Assembly: GCA_964246985.1 (NCBI GenBank)
Contig: CAXTSE010000012.1
Coordinates: forward strand, 1 to 64,000
DNA length: 64,000 bases
Direction of reading: 5' to 3'
From: CAXTSE01 sp964246985
GTDB lineage: Bacteria; Actinomycetota; Actinomycetes; Actinomycetales; Microbacteriaceae
A program made the translations under genes and the position numbers. The first letter of the stretch is position 1, and each line of letters opens with the position of its first letter. This document shows, one piece after another, positions 35,001-41,798 of the stretch. The notes below the pieces were generated by a model, which saw only the letters and a list, made by a program, of their open reading frames with translations, did no database searches and had not been told where the DNA came from.

Positions 35001-35461
35001 GTCACTCCGAAGAGATGCACGGCGACCACGGGGACGACGAGACCGAGCACCGCGCCGACCGCGAAGGCGGCGGCGACGCAGGTGCGCACGAGCACGCGCC
35101 GCTCGTCTGCCGCGGTCGCGGGAAGCCGCGCGATCAGCACCGTGCCGAGTCCGAACGACCCGAGGCCGCCGAGGAACATCATGAGCGCGATCGCGGCGCC
35201 GGCGACGCCGACCTCCGAGGTCAGGAACACGCGGGCGGCCAGCGCCCAGAAGACGAGGCCGAGCAGGCTCGTGAGCGCCTGCGTGCCCATGAGCGAGGCG
35301 CTGATTCCGGCGATCCGCGAGAAGCCGGAGGCGCGAAGACGCTCTCCCCAGCTCGGCGAGAGGTCGACGGGGGCGCTGCCGCGGTCGTCGACAGCGGTCT
35401 CGGGATCGAGGAGCTCCGAGGTCGGGGAGTCGACGGTCGCGTTCTTCTGCGGCGGGGTCAT
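32072..35461 (-). CDS. Wzx-like flippase fused to a GT-C-like membrane protein
   Basis: The protein has 1129 residues. The N-terminal half (about 45-460) has the twelve-segment pattern of a polysaccharide flippase (GFSRIAGISASLMGTQALTS start; QLQRNVTASAVKIVALI). A disordered Ala/Thr/Pro linker covers about 464-545. The second half has about ten to twelve membrane segments and, after the second one, an acidic loop FVFHDELIHAETL (near 622) like the Asp/Glu loop of GT-C enzymes, then a soluble C-terminal domain of about 130 residues. The first half would move lipid-linked glycan outward and the second would polymerise or modify it there. Known cases encode these functions separately. ATG overlaps the previous stop. 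Confidence 0.88.
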   Translation of the reverse strand: MTPPQKNATVDSPTSELLDPETAVDDRGSAPVDLSPSWGERLRASGFSRIAGISASLMGTQALTSLLGLVFWALAARVFLTSEVGVAGAAIALMMFLGGLGSFGLGTVLIARLPATAADERRVLVRTCVAAAFAVGAVLGLVVPVVAVHLFGVTALAPIAGSVWPLLAFGLGTGLTASVIVLDQAVLTVGVGNLQLQRNVTASAVKIVALIVLGLAGAQGGMIIFVAWAIGNLVSLPVVALRSRPRGPRVPDGRRLIEPALLRGIGRLALSHHALNVSIQAALQVLPVIVVILVSASANAAFTAATMLAGFVFALPYAISVGLFAAARGEVSEVVARMRLTIPVGLAISAAASLVLFPLAGPLLHIFGPAYVDDGTVLLRLIVLAGIPFVIKDHFIALRRVQGRTTQALVVTGIFLVLELAAAAVGAQLGGAAGLIIGWLTVLVVEALVLAVPLLTALRSAREGGIPAVVATAPAATTTVAPAAAAPAATVAVVSAVPATTTSLEQSQLEGAAERRPSPASATPPAISRLGALSARTLTGPTLLVMSLGVLLMAGIAAAGRAGASGALVEFGWIAGLVIIFVPAAVRIIAPSTSTAERVAVAIGLGMILQVSRLVLNPTSFVFHDELIHAETLRQIDETGHLFSYNPLLPVAAYYPGLEVVTSGVEQLTGLPAFAAATIVLLAARLIMVLGIIALVRAVTGSYRAGALGVLVYVANPQLLFFNSQYSYQTLALPLALLAVYLVAVRRRGRWTSLLLPAGVTATVMFTHHLTGALLVAAFAVWLVLVLVRGRRSPEKRAAVRDVGLMTAWGAGLLALSVANPGNPLATYLGAIVGSSGSDLLGLAEGAGVKPLFADGAGTGPVLGEQILLIAAVLIAMASMLIALGYLRSSWRAARPFALLLGLVALLYPVIPGGHVAQATAEVGDRAAGFVFIGLAVVIATWWWKRRRTARIRVAFVVGLTVMFLGNVVLGAGPTSGQLPGDYQISADARSIDSDNLAAADWQSEALPRDSVVYGDRTSGLLAAAVGGQETVLHVSTSIDASRLLLAPTYTSADLQLIDATELDYLIVDTRMSQGLPHQQVYIESGEFGEDGRTEPVSPAALEKFAAIRGVDRLYDNGSLVIYDVRRLR

Positions 35462-36630
35462 CGGGCGTCCTCTCGCTGGAGGGCGGGCGCGCCGATCCGG
35501 CCGAACAGCTCGGAGTAGGCGTCGACGGTGTGGCTCCAGCTGTGCGGGTCGGCGAAGCGCTCGCCGCGTCGCGCGGGCAGCTCGGCCATGGCGGTGGCGA
35601 GGGCGGCGGGATCCGCCGGGGCGACGAGCGAGGCGCCCGCGTAGTCGCCGGCAGCCTCGATCAGGCCGCCGACGCTGGCCACGACGACGGGAAGCCCCGT
35701 GCTCATTGCGATGTGCAGGGGTCCCGAACTCGACGAGCGACGGTACGGGAGCACCACGGCGTCCGCTGCGGCGAAGTGGGAGGTGACCTCGGCGTCGTCG
35801 ACGTAGCGGTCGATCACGGTGATGCGATCGCGGTTCGGGCTCGCGGCGACGGCGTCGAACGGCGCGGTCCAGCCCTCCCAGCTCTCGCCGACGATCACGA
35901 GGCGGGAGCTCGCGCGGACCTCGGCCGGCAGCAGGTCGAACGCGGCGACCAGGTCCTCGACGCCCTTGTAGGGGCGGATGACACCGAAGTACAGGAAGAC
36001 GAAGTCACCGGTGCGCGGAGCGGTCTCGCCGGCATCCGCGTCGGTGTGGTGGTCGTAGGGTCCGTGCGGCGCGAGGGCGACGCGGTCGGACGGGAGCTCG
36101 TAGGTCTGACGCAGCAGCTCGAGGTCGTACTGCGAGTGCACGACATGACCGTCGACGCGGCGCAGCATGCGCTTCATCGCGGCGACCACGTACTGGCGCA
36201 CTCCGGGGATGCGGGCCTCGCCCGTGTCCTGCACCTCGTGCCACTCGATGACGACACGACCGCCGTAGGAGCGCACCAGTCCCGCAAGGTGGAGGTACGA
36301 GTGCAGCACCGCGCCCGTCCACCACTGGAGGACCAGCACGTCGGGGCGCTCCTCGAGCACGAAGCGTCGCGCATCGCGCATGCTCCGGCCCCAGAACCAG
36401 TCCACGCCGTCGAACACCGGGACGCCCCGCGCGTAGGACAGCTCGTTGACGGATGTGCCGACGCGGTCGCGGCCGGGATACAGACGCGTGGGGACGAGCT
36501 GCCGCATGAGCAGCGCACTCGTCGGCATCGCCTCCGCGAGAGCATTCGTGAGCCGGCAGGTGTAATAGCTGATGCCCGAGGTGAAGCGCCACCCCGAACC
36601 GACCACCATCACCGACGGCGCAGCGGTCAC
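35458..36630 (-). CDS. Glycosyltransferase family 4 (atypical signature)
   Basis: The protein has 390 residues. The GT4 layout is clear: N-terminal VMVVGSGWRFTSGISYYT, a central acceptor domain, then FVFLYFGVIRPYKGVEDL, RLVIVGESW and SSSSGPLHIAMSTGLPVVVASVGG. In the last block the Glu-x7-Glu pair is replaced (Ser and Ala), as in some GT4 subfamilies. The start is GTG, overlapping the GT2 stop (GTGA). It is the second gene of the operon and should add an early sugar of the repeat unit. Confidence 0.9.
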   Translation of the reverse strand: MTAAPSVMVVGSGWRFTSGISYYTCRLTNALAEAMPTSALLMRQLVPTRLYPGRDRVGTSVNELSYARGVPVFDGVDWFWGRSMRDARRFVLEERPDVLVLQWWTGAVLHSYLHLAGLVRSYGGRVVIEWHEVQDTGEARIPGVRQYVVAAMKRMLRRVDGHVVHSQYDLELLRQTYELPSDRVALAPHGPYDHHTDADAGETAPRTGDFVFLYFGVIRPYKGVEDLVAAFDLLPAEVRASSRLVIVGESWEGWTAPFDAVAASPNRDRITVIDRYVDDAEVTSHFAAADAVVLPYRRSSSSGPLHIAMSTGLPVVVASVGGLIEAAGDYAGASLVAPADPAALATAMAELPARRGERFADPHSWSHTVDAYSELFGRIGAPALQREDAR

Positions 36631-37463
36631 GCTGCTTCCCGGAACTTGCCGCGCTTCGCGGGCGACTGGTCGGACGACACCGACGCGGTCGTCGGCTGGG
36701 CCGACGAGCCCATGGCGCCGTGCACCAGTTCGGACGGGCTGCTGAGCGTGCGTCCACGCTCGGCGAGGATGGTGCGGAGCACGCGGAAGCCGTCGCTGAT
36801 CGCGTTCAGGTTGCTCGACCCGAAGATCCGGCTGCGCTCGACGCTGGGGACCTCGACGATGCGGTGGCCCTGCAGGAAGAAGCGGCAGTTCAGCAGCGTC
36901 TCGATCTCGAATCCGTCGCCCCAGACCATGACGCCCTCTTCGGCGGCCTTCGTGTGGTCGGGCAGGTCGAGGGACGGCACGATCCGGCGCCAGAAGGCGT
37001 TGTAGCCGTAGCAGAGGTCGGTGTACCGGCTGCGCAGCAGCAGGTTGGTGATCATGTTGAGGCCGCGGTTGCCGAGCGAGCGGAAGCCGGTGATGTCTTC
37101 GCTGCCGCCACCCGTGGCGAAGCGTGAGCCCTTCGCCATGTCGGCGCCGTCGACGAGGGCGTGCACGAAGCGCGGGATCTCGGCCGGGTCGGCCGAGCCG
37201 TCGGCGTCGAACATGACGATGATGTCGCCGGTCGCTGCGGCGAACCCGCAGGCGAGGGCGTTGCCCTTGCCGCTGCGCGTCTGCTGGACGATGTCGATGC
37301 CGGGCATCAGTCGCTTGGCGGTCTCGATGGTGTCGTCGACCGAGTGGCCGTCGACGAGCACCACCTGGTGCACGTCGGGCAGCTCGGGGAGGACGACCTC
37401 GAGGTTGCGGGCCTCGTTGCGGGCCGGGATGACGATGGTCACGGTGGGGGATGTCGGGGGCAC
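36627..37463 (-). CDS. Family 2 glycosyltransferase (DPM/GtrB-like)
   Basis: The protein has 278 residues. GT-A fold with VTIVIPARNEARNLEVVLPEL, VDGHSVDDT, and the metal-binding DADGSADP. It resembles dolichol/polyprenyl-phosphate sugar transferases but has no C-terminal membrane segment. I chose the GTG at 37461-37463 because GAAGGA lies 6 nt upstream and the catalytic strand starts within ten residues; the open frame extends about 98 codons further but is Arg/Pro-rich and not family-like. It is the first gene of the exopolysaccharide operon and may make the polyprenyl-phosphate-linked donor for the GT-C domain. Confidence 0.92.
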   Translation of the reverse strand: MPPTSPTVTIVIPARNEARNLEVVLPELPDVHQVVLVDGHSVDDTIETAKRLMPGIDIVQQTRSGKGNALACGFAAATGDIIVMFDADGSADPAEIPRFVHALVDGADMAKGSRFATGGGSEDITGFRSLGNRGLNMITNLLLRSRYTDLCYGYNAFWRRIVPSLDLPDHTKAAEEGVMVWGDGFEIETLLNCRFFLQGHRIVEVPSVERSRIFGSSNLNAISDGFRVLRTILAERGRTLSSPSELVHGAMGSSAQPTTASVSSDQSPAKRGKFREAA

Positions 37464-37795
37464 GATGATTCCTTCGAGGTCAGGGGGCTGGGCGGCAGGG
37501 GTACTGCGGGATAGGAGGGCCAGCCTCAGCGCTGAGGAAGGGGGGACGGGGGCGTGGACGTATTCGGACGAGCGCATGCATTCGGTTTGGGGGTGAATGC
37601 GTCGCACTCGTGCGAGGGGGTGCCCACGATGGCGAGGTGATCGTCGCCGAGGTCCGGAGCAACGTGAAGTCAGTGACGTTACCCGAGGTGTCCCCCGAAG
37701 TGAGGACCGGTTCCGAATTCCCAGGGGAATCTCATGTTGGCGCATTCTCCCGTTCACAAACCCAACCGAACGGTCGACGGCGGCGAAGCAACCGC
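37464..37795. promoter_or_regulatory. 332-bp divergent control region between exopolysaccharide operon and ANTAR gene
   Basis: No gene is seen here. It holds three exact dyads: CCTCAGCGCTGAGG (37524-37537), TCGCAC-TC-GTGCGA (37602-37615) and ATTCCC-AG-GGGAAT (37717-37730). It also has the spaced pair GCATTC/GAATGC near 37579-37600. Both operon promoters should lie here, but I cannot point to a convincing -35/-10 pair. The dyads are candidate regulator sites. Confidence 0.5.
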
Positions 37796-38392
37796 ATGAC
37801 CCGACACCCCCACGAGTCTTCGGTCGGCGACGCCTTTGTGCGGCTCGCCGACACCCTGCGCGACGACTTCGACGTCGTCGAACTGCTCCATGAGCTTCTC
37901 GGGGAGAGCGCGCGGATCATCGGATCCGAGGATGGCACCGTCCTCCTTGTCGACCCGTCCGGTGACCTCCGTCTCGCAGCGGCCGTCGGGAAGCGGGCCA
38001 CGTCGATGACGCCGCTCGCACTCGCCTCCTGCGATGGGTCGCTCCACTCTTTCCCCTTGCAATTACGGGGCGAGATCGTCGGAGCCATGTGCTTCATGGG
38101 CGCGGATGCGACGCGACTGTCGGCGGCCGACGCCTCGCTGGTCCAGGCTCTCGCCGACGTCGCGACGATCGGCATCCTGCACGAGCGGGCGCTGCGTGGA
38201 CGGTCTGTCGAGGTCGATCAGCTCCAGACGGCGCTCGAGTCGCGGGTCGTCATCGAGCAGGCGAAGGGTCTCCTGGCCGCGAGAAACGCGGTGAGCATGG
38301 ATGACGCCTTCGCCACGCTGCGCGCCCGAGCCCGCAACGAGAATCTCACCATGCGTCGCGTCGCGGAGGAGGTGGTCGCTCGCGGCGGGTGA
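37796..38392 (+). CDS. GAF-ANTAR antiterminator with a shortened GAF domain
   Basis: The protein has 198 residues. The N-terminal GAF-like region (about 10-130) has DAFVRLADTLRDDFDVVELL and PLQLRGEIVGAMCFM, but the stretch between LRLAAAVG and SLHSFPLQ is only about 20 residues, some 40 fewer than in typical actinobacterial GAF-ANTAR proteins (about 240 residues). The C-terminal ANTAR domain (140-195: VVIEQAKGLLAARNAVSMDDAF, LRARARNENLTMRRVAEEVV) is complete. ANTAR domains bind twin RNA hairpins and prevent termination. The ATG at 37796 matches the family start but has no clear ribosome site. The gene is divergent from the exopolysaccharide operon. Confidence 0.9.
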   Translation: MTRHPHESSVGDAFVRLADTLRDDFDVVELLHELLGESARIIGSEDGTVLLVDPSGDLRLAAAVGKRATSMTPLALASCDGSLHSFPLQLRGEIVGAMCFMGADATRLSAADASLVQALADVATIGILHERALRGRSVEVDQLQTALESRVVIEQAKGLLAARNAVSMDDAFATLRARARNENLTMRRVAEEVVARGG

Positions 38393-38435
38393 CGATGGCT
38401 ATCCGGACCGGACCCATCGCATTCCTCAGTTTTTT
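38393..38435 (+). terminator. Rho-independent-like terminator after the ANTAR gene
   Basis: CGATGG (38393-38398) pairs with CCATCG (38414-38419); inside, TCCGG and CCGGA can stack further. A run of six T follows at 38430-38435, ten bases after the stem. It starts immediately after the ANTAR stop codon. Confidence 0.6.
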
Positions 38436-38445
38436 CCGCAAGCCC

Positions 38446-38475
38446 TTGTGTCCCCCAAAAAGAGGACAGTACAGT
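38446..38475 (+). promoter_or_regulatory. Probable promoter of the LAVTG-protein gene
   Basis: TTGTGT (38446-38451), 18-bp spacer, TACAGT (38470-38475). It would give a 5' leader of roughly 175 nt for the gene starting at 38657. Confidence 0.5.
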
Positions 38476-38489
38476 AATTCTCTTGCGTA

Positions 38490-38533
38490 GGCAGTCCCCC
38501 CGACTGCCCGCGAGGTTACCGGACCGTATCCGG
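38490..38533 (+). other. Two consecutive hairpins in the 5' leader of the LAVTG-protein gene
   Basis: Hairpin 1: GGCAGTC (38490-38496), loop of five C, GACTGCC (38502-38508). Hairpin 2: CCGGA (38519-38523), loop CCGTA, TCCGG (38529-38533). Ten bases separate them. The tandem arrangement recalls RNA targets of ANTAR proteins, but the loops are 5 nt, not the expected hexaloops with A and G at positions 1 and 4. The rest of the leader up to 38656 is C-rich and shows no other structure I can name. Confidence 0.45.
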
Positions 38534-38656
38534 CCGGGGTCCAGCCCACGCCCCGCACAGTAGTTCCCCCACCCCCCCAATCCGATCGGTCGACCACCCC
38601 GTCGCCCGGTCGCCTTCCCCCGAACCGCACACAGCGGTAACCCGTCAGGACCCCCG

Positions 38657-39853
38657 ATGAACCGCCTCACCCTTACGCGCACCGCTGCCGTCGTGCTGAT
38701 CGCCCTCGGAATGTCGACGGTCGCCGCGACCGCCGCCTTCGCCGACGACTCCCCGTCGGGAGCTGCGGCCACGAGCTCTTCTCCCACGCAGAGCTCGCAA
38801 GACTCTCTCGCGAGCACTCCCGACTCGTCCGGCGACGCTGTGGCGGCGTCCGAGGCAGCCGCCCCTGAGGCGACCACCCCCGCCGCGACTGACCCCGCGG
38901 CGACGACGCCCGTTGCGCCGGCCGCTCCCGAGGCCGCGGCGGCCACCGAGAGCTCGATTGATCCGGCTGTGGCCGAGGCGACGACCGGCGAGGGCACCAC
39001 GACCGCTCTGCCGCCGACCGGCGCCGACCCCTCCGACCCCACTCCGTACAAGCTGCTCGCATGGCAGATGCCGTGCGGGATGGCCGATCGCTTCTGCGCC
39101 CCCGGACAGAAGCTCGTGGGAGTCGCCGACCTCGCGGTCCCGTCTCTCGACGCGCTCGACGACCTCGCCGGACAGTACTGCGGCGGTCTGCAGCTCGATC
39201 TCGAGTGGGACTCTCAGGCGACTGCCGACCTCATCGCCTACGGCATCCTGACCGCACCCGGCCAGCCGCTCATGGAGGACCACGCCTACGTCCTCGGTGA
39301 GGGCGTCGGCCCCTTCAAGGACATCGATGGTCCCGCCTGCGAGGTCGCTGGATCGGTCATCACATCCGCGACAGCCACGCCCCAGACGTGCAGCAACGGC
39401 ACCACACTGGTCGGCGGCACCATCCAGGTCGCCGTCATCCCCGGCGTGACCTACACCATCACCGGGTCTCAGGGCACGGTCGCTCTCGACGCCGGTACCG
39501 GCCTCGCGACGAACCTCGCGCCCGGTGCGTACTCGGTGGCGTTCGCCCTCGATCCCACGCTCACGACGCCTGTAGCAGGACCGATCCCGGTGAGCGTCCT
39601 GCCGTTCGTGGGGACATGCGCCGCGACGGTCACCCCGCCGACGACGACCACTCCGAACGTCCCCACGGCTCTCGATCCAGTGACGTCGGTCACCGACCCC
39701 GCCGCCCTGTCGAACGACCAGCTCACGACCCTCGCGGTGACCGGATCCGACCCCGTCGGCGGCCTGCTCGTCGCCGCCGGCGCTCTGCTCCTGGGCGGAC
39801 TCCTCCTGCAGCTGCGCCGCCTGCGCGTCGCCGCGACCCACTCCACGCACTGA
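38657..39853 (+). CDS. Secreted sortase substrate with LAVTG anchor
   Basis: The protein has 398 residues. Signal peptide (cleavage after AFA, about residue 29), an Ala/Thr/Ser/Pro-rich spacer to about 130, a domain beginning PYKLLAWQMPCGM with several cysteines, then a beta-rich segment and a Thr/Pro stretch. The end has LAVTGSDP (LAVTG at 359-363), a hydrophobic helix and a basic tail: a cell-wall sorting signal of the LAxTG kind used by class E sortases in high-GC Actinobacteria. No sortase is encoded in the window. It is probably covalently attached to the wall; function unknown. Confidence 0.85.
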   Translation: MNRLTLTRTAAVVLIALGMSTVAATAAFADDSPSGAAATSSSPTQSSQDSLASTPDSSGDAVAASEAAAPEATTPAATDPAATTPVAPAAPEAAAATESSIDPAVAEATTGEGTTTALPPTGADPSDPTPYKLLAWQMPCGMADRFCAPGQKLVGVADLAVPSLDALDDLAGQYCGGLQLDLEWDSQATADLIAYGILTAPGQPLMEDHAYVLGEGVGPFKDIDGPACEVAGSVITSATATPQTCSNGTTLVGGTIQVAVIPGVTYTITGSQGTVALDAGTGLATNLAPGAYSVAFALDPTLTTPVAGPIPVSVLPFVGTCAATVTPPTTTTPNVPTALDPVTSVTDPAALSNDQLTTLAVTGSDPVGGLLVAAGALLLGGLLLQLRRLRVAATHSTH

Positions 39854-39891
39854 CAACCACGAACGACTGACGCACCGATAGGAGCACCATC

Positions 39892-40425
39892 GTGACTGAC
39901 AAGAAGATCGCAGCGGGCATCACCGGGATCGCGGCCGCCGGCCTCCTGGCCCTCGGGGTCATCGCCCCGGCATTCGACGAGGCCGAGGCCACCGTCTCGG
40001 CCGGGACGACCACCGGATCGACGACCAAGACCGAGGGCGAGGCGGCCGACAAGACCCCCGCGGTCGACGCCGCCCCCGAGTCGGCTCCGACCCCTGCGTC
40101 GCCGTGGGTCGTGGCCGATCCGGGCGGCAGCGGATCCGGATCCGGGTCCACCTGGCGCTTCGACCAGGCGGCCCCGCCGGTCGCCGACAGCACCACGACC
40201 CCTGCGCCGGCCGACGTGCCGGTGATCCTCGTGCCCGTCCCGGTGACGCCCGTCATCCCCGCGTTGCCGGACCTCCCGGACGTGCCTGTGCTCCCGGCGC
40301 CCGCTCCCGACCCCGACCCCGAGCCCACGGATGACGGCGGCGGCGTGGTCGACGACGTGCTCGACGGCGTCGGCGGAGTCGTCGGCGGCGTGGTCGGAGG
40401 AGTCGGCGGCCTGCTCGGCGGCTGA
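39892..40425 (+). CDS. Secreted Pro- and Gly-rich low-complexity protein
   Basis: The protein has 177 residues. An N-terminal hydrophobic segment (AAGITGIAAAGLLALGVIAP) looks like a signal or anchor. A Thr/Glu/Ala spacer, a Gly/Ser stretch with SGSGSGST, a Pro/Val segment (VPVPVTPVIPALPDLPDVP) and a final Gly/Val repeat (GVGGVVGGVVGGVGG) follow. The GTG start has ATAGGAG about 7 nt upstream. It follows the LAVTG gene by 38 bp and may be co-expressed with it. Likely a cell-surface structural or spacer protein. Confidence 0.72.
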   Translation: MTDKKIAAGITGIAAAGLLALGVIAPAFDEAEATVSAGTTTGSTTKTEGEAADKTPAVDAAPESAPTPASPWVVADPGGSGSGSGSTWRFDQAAPPVADSTTTPAPADVPVILVPVPVTPVIPALPDLPDVPVLPAPAPDPDPEPTDDGGGVVDDVLDGVGGVVGGVVGGVGGLLGG

Positions 40426-40447
40426 GAGGCCGACCTTCCGGCCGGTC

Positions 40448-41113
40448 CTACTCGGTGAGCTGCGCGTCGCGCGTATCGGCCTTCGTGCCCGCGATGCGCG
40501 GCCTCACCCGCTCGTCGCGGAGGATCGCCGCGAACGCCGCCCAGACGATCGCCGCCACCCCGGCGCCGATCAGCGTGCCGCCCACGGTGTCGGTGACCCA
40601 GTGGGCTCCGAGGTAGGTGCGGCTCAGCGCCATGAGGATCACGTAGACCGCTCCCGCGACCCAGATCCAGCGTCGGTGCAGCAGCAGCGCCAGCAGCACC
40701 ACGACCGTGGCGGCGTTGGCCGTGTGGCCTGACGGGAATGATCCCGAGTCGATGTCGATGAGGATGTCCTCGGGACGGTGCCGACCCACGGCGATCTTCA
40801 GCAGCTGCACCATCCCCGCGCTGATGCCGCATCCGACGACGAAGACCAGCGCCGACCAGTGCCGCCGTGCGATGAGGAAGATCGCGCCGACCCCCAGCGG
40901 CACCACGAAGATGGCGAACCAGTGCCCGCCGAGGAAGTCGAAGATCAGCGCGGGCACCTCCCACGCCGGCGAGCGGTGCTCGATGATCTCGCCCATCCAC
41001 TCGGCGTCGAGCTCGAGATTCCGCTGGCCGCGCACGACGAGCAGGATCGACAGCGCGAGGACGAGGAGGAGGACGAGACCGCCGATCAGGGCGGCGAGAC
41101 GGCGGGAGCTCAT
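40448..41113 (-). CDS. PAP2-family membrane phosphatase
   Basis: The protein has 221 residues and six membrane segments. The three catalytic blocks are present: KIAVGRHRP, PSGH (in FPSGHTAN) and SRTYLGAHWVTD. Such enzymes dephosphorylate lipid phosphates, for example undecaprenyl pyrophosphate, on the outer face of the membrane. A role in recycling the lipid carrier used by the nearby exopolysaccharide system is possible but unproven. A -10-like TAGGCT lies 7 nt before the ATG, so it may be leaderless. Confidence 0.92.
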   Translation of the reverse strand: MSSRRLAALIGGLVLLLVLALSILLVVRGQRNLELDAEWMGEIIEHRSPAWEVPALIFDFLGGHWFAIFVVPLGVGAIFLIARRHWSALVFVVGCGISAGMVQLLKIAVGRHRPEDILIDIDSGSFPSGHTANAATVVVLLALLLHRRWIWVAGAVYVILMALSRTYLGAHWVTDTVGGTLIGAGVAAIVWAAFAAILRDERVRPRIAGTKADTRDAQLTE

Positions 41114-41137
41114 TCGGGCGAGCCTAGTGCGGGCGTG

Positions 41138-41174
41138 CAGAGGCCCCGAGGCCTTGCAGACCTCGGGGCCTCTG
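41138..41174. terminator. Strong terminator hairpin
   Basis: A perfect 14-bp stem (41138-41151 with 41161-41174) with a 9-nt loop. It separates the SRPBCC gene (stop at 41198) from the PAP2 gene on the same strand. Confidence 0.82.
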
Positions 41175-41197
41175 TGCTGCGCGGGGTGCAGCGGCGA

Positions 41198-41653
41198 CTA
41201 GGCCTGGACGTCTCCGCGCCAGGCGCCGTCGGCCGTCCCCTTGGCCTCGATGTACGTCTTAAAGTTGCCGAGCTCGTCCTTGACGACGTGCGTCGGGATG
41301 CCGGTGACGGATCCGATCTTCTCGAGGACGCCCTCGGGCTCCCAGTCGAGCTGCACGGTCACGCGGGACGTGGTGTCGCTCAGCTTGTGGAAGGTGACGA
41401 CGCCGGCGTGGTCGACCTCGCCTCCGGTGCTGTTCCAGGCGACACGCTCGTCGGGGTGCTGCTCGGTGATCTCGGCCTCGAACTCGCGGGTCTGGCCGGC
41501 GACCTTGACGACCCACGCGGTGAGGGTGTCGGTGGTCTGGGTGATGGACACCACGTGCTCGAGGAACTGCGGGAACTCCTCGAACTGGGTCCACTGGTTG
41601 TAGGCGGTCGTGACGGGCACGTCGACGTCGATGGTCTCGATGATCTGGGTCAT
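41198..41653 (-). CDS. SRPBCC (polyketide cyclase/dehydrase-like) protein
   Basis: The protein has 151 residues. A single helix-grip fold: IIETIDVDVPVTTAYNQWTQFEEFPQF, HPDERVAWNSTGGEVDHAGVVTF and a long C-terminal helix ending in NFKTYIEAKG. This matches the cyclase/dehydrase-type SRPBCC family, often found as stress-related single-domain proteins. Function not established. A -10-like TAGCGT lies 6 nt before the ATG. A strong terminator follows. Confidence 0.88.
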   Translation of the reverse strand: MTQIIETIDVDVPVTTAYNQWTQFEEFPQFLEHVVSITQTTDTLTAWVVKVAGQTREFEAEITEQHPDERVAWNSTGGEVDHAGVVTFHKLSDTTSRVTVQLDWEPEGVLEKIGSVTGIPTHVVKDELGNFKTYIEAKGTADGAWRGDVQA

Positions 41654-41659
41654 GTCCTC

Positions 41660-41665
41660 ACGCTA
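41660..41665 (-). promoter_or_regulatory. -10 hexamer of leaderless SRPBCC transcript
   Basis: TAGCGT on the minus strand, then GAGGAC (6 nt), then the ATG at 41653. GAGGAC could also act as a ribosome site if transcription starts earlier. Confidence 0.5.
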
Positions 41666-41798
41666 GGTCGCGCGCGACGATCGTCAGGCGAAAGCCACCG
41701 GGTGGTCAGCGGGCGCACGGCTCACGTGGAGGGTTCCCCCCGCGCCGGCGACCCGACCGAATTTCGTTACGATCCACCTGACGGACAGAGGAGTCCCC

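Noticed and set aside
37464..37757. Longer GT2 start at 37757
   Set aside because: The 98 extra residues are Arg/Pro-rich, unlike the family; a GTG with a ribosome site lies at 37463.
38490..38533. Certain ANTAR RNA target
   Set aside because: The loops are five bases and lack the conserved A and G positions, so I keep it only as a tandem hairpin.
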